Part shown: positions 31,590-35,853 of the stretch, piece by piece
Numbering within the stretch: the stretch's first letter is position 1
Layout of the letters: every line of letters begins with the position of its first letter
Source: a virus
DNA: 35,853 nucleotides
Direction: 5' to 3' (one strand)
Virus record (IMG/VR): IMGVR_UViG_3300035099_000030
Coordinates: 1-35,853 of that record
Notes under the pieces: model-generated
Seen by the model: the letters and a program-made list of their open reading frames with translations, nothing else
What the model was told of the DNA's origin: nothing
Databases searched by the model: none
Made by a program: the position numbers and the translations under genes

Positions 31590-32849
31590 ATGGGAAATAG
31601 ATCAGGCGGATATTCCGGCAACATATTCAAAGAATGGAAGCGATACGTTGCTGGCTTGGCGCAGTCAGTAGGACGAAGGCCGTTAATAGACAGAGATGTC
31701 AACGATGTCTTGGAGAGCGCATTCCATCAGTTACAGCGTGCGATAGGCGTTGCGTTTGGAAAGCAGTTTGTCGGAGATTCGTTCAAGGTCATCGGTTTAG
31801 GAATCGCAAACAATTTCAGCTTGAACGGCAATGGAGCGTCGCTGTTGCTCCCGGATTCGTGGGCACGCGGTTGGGTAAACGGACACCAGGTTCTATTGAC
31901 GGTTGATCCGTCTCCATACGTTCCAAGTTCGCCGACAGTGCAGACCAAAGATGAGTTGTATCATCGTTCGACGGGGCTCACGGCGCTTACGCTTCAAGAT
32001 AGTTCGATGAAGTGGGTTGTGAACGAACTTGTTGGTAGGACGTTGTACCCGAACGTTGACAGCGTTACAGGTTTCACGATTATAAGCAACACCGCCAACA
32101 CGATAACAATAGGCGCTGGCGACATGACCACGGTCGCGGCGGTTGGAGATAATTATTACATAGGCTTGACCACGCCGACCGTCGATAGAGACGATCTTGT
32201 TTATCTCGATGTGTTTGTCGACGAGTGGGACGCGACCGAAGACCCGGACTTGCTCCATCCCATCGCAACGGGAGTCGAAAGTTGGCGACGGTTAAAAGTG
32301 GTGCAGGCGCTTTGCGTCAGTGAAGGAATCACGTCGGTTTCGGATTATGTGGATTCGGATGGGAACCAGCACTACGTCGTTAAGCTGGCCTACCTTCACC
32401 GCTTGGCTGCGAATCCGAACATAACGTCGGGCATGGTTGAAGACCTCCGCGACGCTTGGTACGGATCGGGACCGGAAGTGGTAGAAGCACGCGGAGTTAT
32501 GCGTTCTCTCGAAGAGCGCATTTTCAGAACATACGATCCCATAACCCAGCTACCCGTCACGGACGGCGTAATCAACCCTGATGGTACGTTGAATCCAGAC
32601 GCGGTGAATCTGACGATCAACCATGACGACTTGGCCGACATGCCCGACATCGCGCCCACGCCCGCAACCGCAAACTCAGACCATGACAAGAGATACGGCG
32701 GGTTGGATTATTCGTTGGGACCGATAGCACAGTCGTCCGGCGTAAGCATAGTTTCAGATAACGAGTCGCACCGTGATGCGATTTCGAGGCTAAACCATGC
32801 CACGTTAAGAGCTGCCCAGTCGGTTATACTGATGTGGGCTAATGCGTAA
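31590..32849 (+). CDS. Baseplate-attached tail/fibre protein
   Basis: A 419-residue protein beginning GNRSGGYSGNIFKEWKRYVA with VGRRPLIDRDVNDVLE. This pattern occurs at the N-terminus of baseplate-anchored phage proteins that carry fibres. Beta-rich segments follow (TGFTIISNTANTITIGAGD, DLVYLDVFVDEWDA), then a region containing MRSLEERIFRTYDP and a C-terminal helix. It probably connects the baseplate to the adsorption apparatus encoded downstream. AGGAGG follows its upstream stop. Confidence 0.68.
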   Translation: MGNRSGGYSGNIFKEWKRYVAGLAQSVGRRPLIDRDVNDVLESAFHQLQRAIGVAFGKQFVGDSFKVIGLGIANNFSLNGNGASLLLPDSWARGWVNGHQVLLTVDPSPYVPSSPTVQTKDELYHRSTGLTALTLQDSSMKWVVNELVGRTLYPNVDSVTGFTIISNTANTITIGAGDMTTVAAVGDNYYIGLTTPTVDRDDLVYLDVFVDEWDATEDPDLLHPIATGVESWRRLKVVQALCVSEGITSVSDYVDSDGNQHYVVKLAYLHRLAANPNITSGMVEDLRDAWYGSGPEVVEARGVMRSLEERIFRTYDPITQLPVTDGVINPDGTLNPDAVNLTINHDDLADMPDIAPTPATANSDHDKRYGGLDYSLGPIAQSSGVSIVSDNESHRDAISRLNHATLRAAQSVILMWANA

Positions 32850-32860
32850 GGAGGATTAAG

Positions 32861-33361
32861 ATGGCAGAGCTTCCGATTGAGGGAAAACCGTTGGGTGAAG
32901 TCACGTTCTGGTGGCAGAAACCTTCCAGCACGACGGAGGACGAAGCGATAAGAGCGGTTGTTGCGTTATATACCGCCCCCGCCAACAAAAGAGCGATAGT
33001 TAAAGACTTGAGGGTTCATTTGTCGAAGGACGGGGGCGGGCAAAACTATGCCAACGACCCGACTTTCAAAATAACCCTTACAAATTCTTTGAATGCCGCC
33101 GCGAGTATGAAAATTTATGCGTTTGTAGGTAAGTCGTTGGTTATGAAGTCGGAGTCCGTGTATGGTTCCGATGGTGATTTGCCGAAAGCGCTTTATTTTC
33201 CAAACGTATCGGGTGGAGTGTTGCCCACCCTTGAGGTTAATCCCGGTGAAACGTTGTTTGTGATGATGGATTTCAATTGGGGTATAGTTTCAGCGAACAC
33301 CGGAGGTTTGATGTTTAATGCCCGCGCCCACGGCGTTGAAGTTATGTTAGAAGCGGCATAA
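32861..33361 (+). CDS. Tail-tip / fibre-cluster beta protein
   Basis: A 166-residue beta-rich protein (EVTFWWQKPSSTTEDEAIRA, KRAIVKDLRVHLSKDGG, LEVNPGETLFVMMDFNWG). It looks like a single jelly-roll or beta-sandwich virion domain. It is one of four short genes with a TAAGGAGG-type junction between the fibre carrier and the lysin. A role in receptor contact or fibre decoration is inferred from position. Confidence 0.62.
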   Translation: MAELPIEGKPLGEVTFWWQKPSSTTEDEAIRAVVALYTAPANKRAIVKDLRVHLSKDGGGQNYANDPTFKITLTNSLNAAASMKIYAFVGKSLVMKSESVYGSDGDLPKALYFPNVSGGVLPTLEVNPGETLFVMMDFNWGIVSANTGGLMFNARAHGVEVMLEAA

Positions 33362-33371
33362 GGAGGATGAC

Positions 33372-34100
33372 ATGAGTGGATTTCCTGTTCAGAAACTAGA
33401 TCAGTTGGTTATTGTTAAGTATGCTTCCATTCCACCGTATAATCTGGTGGCCAACTTCGCTGTTCCAATGGGACAGATAAGTAATTTCAGAGGCTCGTTG
33501 CTGCCGATGGTCAACATCCCGGTCGCCGGAACGACGATAGATTACAACCAGAAGCCGTTCTGGGTGCAGTTTAGTGGCAGTTCGACGTATGACTTGTATG
33601 CGTTCCGGGTAAGCGGAAAGAGGGAGTTTATATGTCATGCTCTTGGCGCTCCGTACAGCCCATTCGACCCGACCAATGTCGCGCTTTACACGCCCGCAGA
33701 ACTTGTGTCTTCAGGCGTGTCGTTCCCCGTAAGTTTCGGAGGCGCTTCGCCCGCCAGTTTCAAAATCGAGTTCGACAATTCCGGCATACCTATCACGGTG
33801 GATTTGTCGTTGGCGACTCCGGTCGGGGACTTGAATGCGATAGTCAGGTACTTGAATGGCGTTCTCGGAATAAGTTCTCAGGGCTTGGCATATATAGTCT
33901 ATGAAGGCAACCGTCCGCGTCTAGCTATCAAGACCAAGAACATCGGCGGCAATCCGGGTCGCGTGAAAGTTTGGCACGACGGGTCGGGAACAGACGTGTC
34001 GGCCATCATGGGCTTCGATGTCGGAAATGACGATAACGACGGCGACACGCCTGAGCTTATTTGCAAGTTCCGATCATATCTGAATCAGTTGATTCCGTAA
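33372..34100 (+). CDS. Tail-fibre-cluster protein with shared beta module
   Basis: A 242-residue beta-rich protein. The N-terminal half (IPVAGTTIDYNQKPFWVQF) is unrecognised. Residues about 127-218 (ITVDLS, AIVRYLNGVL, RLAIKT, IMGFDVG) follow the same strand-helix-strand order as the modules in the capsid and beta-helix proteins. Strong TAAGGAGG junctions lie on both sides. Probably part of the adsorption apparatus. Confidence 0.62.
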   Translation: MSGFPVQKLDQLVIVKYASIPPYNLVANFAVPMGQISNFRGSLLPMVNIPVAGTTIDYNQKPFWVQFSGSSTYDLYAFRVSGKREFICHALGAPYSPFDPTNVALYTPAELVSSGVSFPVSFGGASPASFKIEFDNSGIPITVDLSLATPVGDLNAIVRYLNGVLGISSQGLAYIVYEGNRPRLAIKTKNIGGNPGRVKVWHDGSGTDVSAIMGFDVGNDDNDGDTPELICKFRSYLNQLIP

Positions 34101-34111
34101 GGAGGTAACGT

Positions 34112-34597
34112 ATGAGTCAAAATCAATTTCCAAACCCCATAGGAGATAGTGAGGTTGAGGTTGCGCTTGCCGCGCTGTTGACGGAGCTTCAAAGCATTAA
34201 TTCCATCCTTAATACCATTGAGGGTGAAGTTGATGGTTTGGAATCCGGGGTTCAGTATATCAAAGATACCACGAAGGATTCGTTGTCTATTACGGGCATT
34301 TTGTCCTCCAACGGAACAGTACCCAACACCGCAGGATTTTTTATGCCGTTAGTTATGTTACGGTTGTCGGCATATGGTGGTACTTCTTCTTCTGCTACGG
34401 CAACTGTTAGTATAAATTCCACTGTATTGGGAACGGTTACGTCTCCCGCAGGTGAAGGGGAAAAGTTCTGGCCTGAGTCTCCCGATAGATGGATTATTTT
34501 CAATAATCTCAAGACGAGCACGGGTATTACTTTTTCCCGTACTGGTGGTGTTGGTTCCTTTACTTATCTTGACTATATCATAACCAGAGCAGCATAA
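34112..34597 (+). CDS. Tail-fibre-cluster protein
   Basis: A 161-residue protein with a short predicted coiled coil near the N-terminus (ALLTELQSINSILNTIEGEV) followed by a beta-rich Ser/Thr/Gly region (SSSATATVSINSTVLGTV). A trimerising coil plus beta head is the layout of short fibre or tip proteins. No family recognised. Confidence 0.6.
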   Translation: MSQNQFPNPIGDSEVEVALAALLTELQSINSILNTIEGEVDGLESGVQYIKDTTKDSLSITGILSSNGTVPNTAGFFMPLVMLRLSAYGGTSSSATATVSINSTVLGTVTSPAGEGEKFWPESPDRWIIFNNLKTSTGITFSRTGGVGSFTYLDYIITRAA

Positions 34598-34607
34598 GGA
34601 GTATACT

Positions 34608-34853
34608 ATGATTGAATATCGAGTTACGTTTGTTATAGTAGTTGGAGGCAATTTAAGCGACATTAGTGTCAGTAAAGCTATTGGACAGGTATCCAATCAA
34701 GCTGAATATGATGCCGCTATTTCACCAAATCAGTTTATCGGACAAGACTGGAACACAGATTTATGTTATCGTAAATTGGAGTACATCGACCCAGACCCGA
34801 CCATTCCGTTTGATCCGACCGGGTGGGACGATGTGACTCCAGAAGTTTCATAA
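34608..34853 (+). CDS. Small protein before the lysin, unknown
   Basis: An 81-residue acidic protein (MIEYRVTFVIVVGGNLSDIS; ending WDDVTPEVS). AAGGAG precedes the ATG. The stop TAA is fused to the lysin's ribosome site. No family recognised; perhaps a fibre accessory. Confidence 0.6.
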   Translation: MIEYRVTFVIVVGGNLSDISVSKAIGQVSNQAEYDAAISPNQFIGQDWNTDLCYRKLEYIDPDPTIPFDPTGWDDVTPEVS

Positions 34854-34864
34854 GGAGGTGGCTT

Positions 34865-35853
34865 ATGCCGCCTAAAGCTCCAAGTAATCTGAACTGGTAC
34901 GATATGCCGATTCTGAAGTCCGGGTCTTCTGAGCTGGATGCCGTCAAGGTGTTGCAGTTGTTTTTGTGGTGGCAGGGCGCAGTCGGTCCAGAAAATCCAT
35001 TCTGGCAAAGCCGAGAGATAGTGCGTCTTGGTATCACCGGACCCGAACATCCACTTGCGTTAAAGACGTGGACGGATGGAGTTTTCGGTTCATGGACTGA
35101 ACGCGCTCTTGTTTATTTTCAGCAGTTGGCTGTTGGAAAAGACAAGATTCCACTCGACGAGATTTGTCCGGTCGGCACGTGCGACATGGATACTTGGTGG
35201 GCGTTGTTTAACTACGATGCCGTAAGTCAAGATCAAGGCGTGCCCGCGCCCGCGCTCCCACAAAAGAAAGGACTCGGTTTGTGGGTTGTCAGCGTGTGGG
35301 AGCATTACTTGTCGCTCGGAGTGAAGGAGATACCGAAGGGATCAAATCGTGGTCCCAAACTTGCCGGATTGAAAGGCGATGGTGGTATTGACGTATGGAC
35401 GCGCTATCTAGGCAAGGCGGCAAGCGTCAAAGGTCCGGCGTGGTGTTGCTGGTCGCGAACAGGCGTCGAAGATGAGGCCAACGAGTGCTTCTGTGGGGAG
35501 CGCAAACCCATTGTTCGTCGAGATGGTTTGTGCTACGCTAACTGGCAGTACGCGAAGAAAATGGGATGGGCGATACCGAAGGAAGATGTGATTTCAGGTA
35601 AAGTTCGCATCCCAGTGGGCGCGGCGTTCATAATGAACAATGGAGATATAACTGGACACACCGGAACTGTCGTAAACACGGTTGGGCAAGGGAAGGCGAC
35701 GAGCATTGAAACAATCGAAGGCAATATCAGCGATGCTATTGGACGAAGAAAACGTTCCCTTAGTCAAGGTACGCTCAAAGCGTTCATTGTGCATCCGTCC
35801 ATTCTTGTTGGAGCCGTTTACGAACTCGATTCAAAGGGCGTGTCCGCCGACAA
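34865..35853 (+). CDS. Peptidoglycan-binding / CHAP lysin (3'-partial)
   Basis: The gene is open to the right edge (329 codons seen). Residues about 15-115 form a peptidoglycan-binding domain (VKVLQLFLWWQ, DGVFGSWTERALVYFQQL, MDTWWAL). Residues about 150-310 form a CHAP-type peptidase/amidase that cuts wall peptides (EIPKGSNRGPKL, then PAWCCWS with the catalytic-type Cys194 or Cys195, GHTGTVV with His265, and IEGN with Asn287). A Cys-rich insertion (ECFCGE) separates Cys and His. It has an AAGGAGG site. It could be the host-lysis endolysin or a virion-borne lysin; position right after fibre genes allows both. Confidence 0.85.
   Translation, partial: MPPKAPSNLNWYDMPILKSGSSELDAVKVLQLFLWWQGAVGPENPFWQSREIVRLGITGPEHPLALKTWTDGVFGSWTERALVYFQQLAVGKDKIPLDEICPVGTCDMDTWWALFNYDAVSQDQGVPAPALPQKKGLGLWVVSVWEHYLSLGVKEIPKGSNRGPKLAGLKGDGGIDVWTRYLGKAASVKGPAWCCWSRTGVEDEANECFCGERKPIVRRDGLCYANWQYAKKMGWAIPKEDVISGKVRIPVGAAFIMNNGDITGHTGTVVNTVGQGKATSIETIEGNISDAIGRRKRSLSQGTLKAFIVHPSILVGAVYELDSKGVSAD

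Noticed and set aside
1-35853. tRNA, CRISPR array, insertion sequence, attachment site, integrase
   Set aside because: Looked for but not seen; all sequence is accounted for by packed structural genes and short intergenic elements.

Overview
The window is one contiguous structural-gene block of a tailed, double-stranded DNA phage (or prophage) with a contractile tail (myovirus morphology). Every supported gene is on the + strand. Genes are packed with ATGA or TAATG overlaps, or with stop codons fused to strong Shine-Dalgarno sequences (TAAGGAGG). No tRNA, rRNA, CRISPR array, integrase or host gene was seen. The sequence does not identify the host. Strong AGGAGG-type ribosome binding sites and a perfect sigma70-type promoter indicate an ordinary bacterial host. 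No stretch longer than about 90 bases lacks a gene.

Layout. 2-1729: terminase large subunit (5' end off the window). 1704-1982: zinc-ribbon protein. 1993-4752: portal protein interrupted by a LAGLIDADG intein (3238-4296). 4749-5328: a self-contained transcription unit with a consensus promoter, two tiny genes and an intrinsic terminator. 5340-8861: very large prohead protease/scaffold polyprotein with two in-frame internal start sites. 8896-10203: major capsid protein with an inserted beta domain. 10236-16991: head-tail connector, neck and tail-completion genes, with a beta-helix fibre-like protein and a possible holin-like gene among them. 17015-19761: small pre-sheath protein, sheath and tube. 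19841-20889: tail assembly chaperone with a -1 programmed frameshift extension. 20890-23271: tape measure. 23275-31580: baseplate (Pvc7/gp53-type proteins, hub, spike, gp25-like wedge, J-like wedge, I-like tail protein). 31590-34853: fibre or adsorption-type proteins. 34865 to the end: peptidoglycan-binding plus CHAP lysin, cut off by the window edge.

The genes form one virion pathway. Terminase packages DNA through the portal, and the protease and scaffold mature the capsid. Connector and neck proteins close the head, and the tail is built on the chaperone-coated tape measure, tube, sheath and baseplate. Fibres and a lysin complete the set. The most noteworthy features are regulatory and architectural: (i) a moron-like promoter-gene-gene-terminator cassette; (ii) a T_TTT_TTA slippery heptamer followed by a stem that encloses the zero-frame stop; (iii) nested in-frame starts with ideal Shine-Dalgarno sites in the protease/scaffold gene; (iv) a portal intein; (v) two kinds of small beta module that appear to recur as insertions in otherwise unrelated virion proteins (capsid, neck fibre and tail fibre for one; connector and sheath, twice, for the other).

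Function calls rest on reading the translations by eye. Family names are recognition, not database results.
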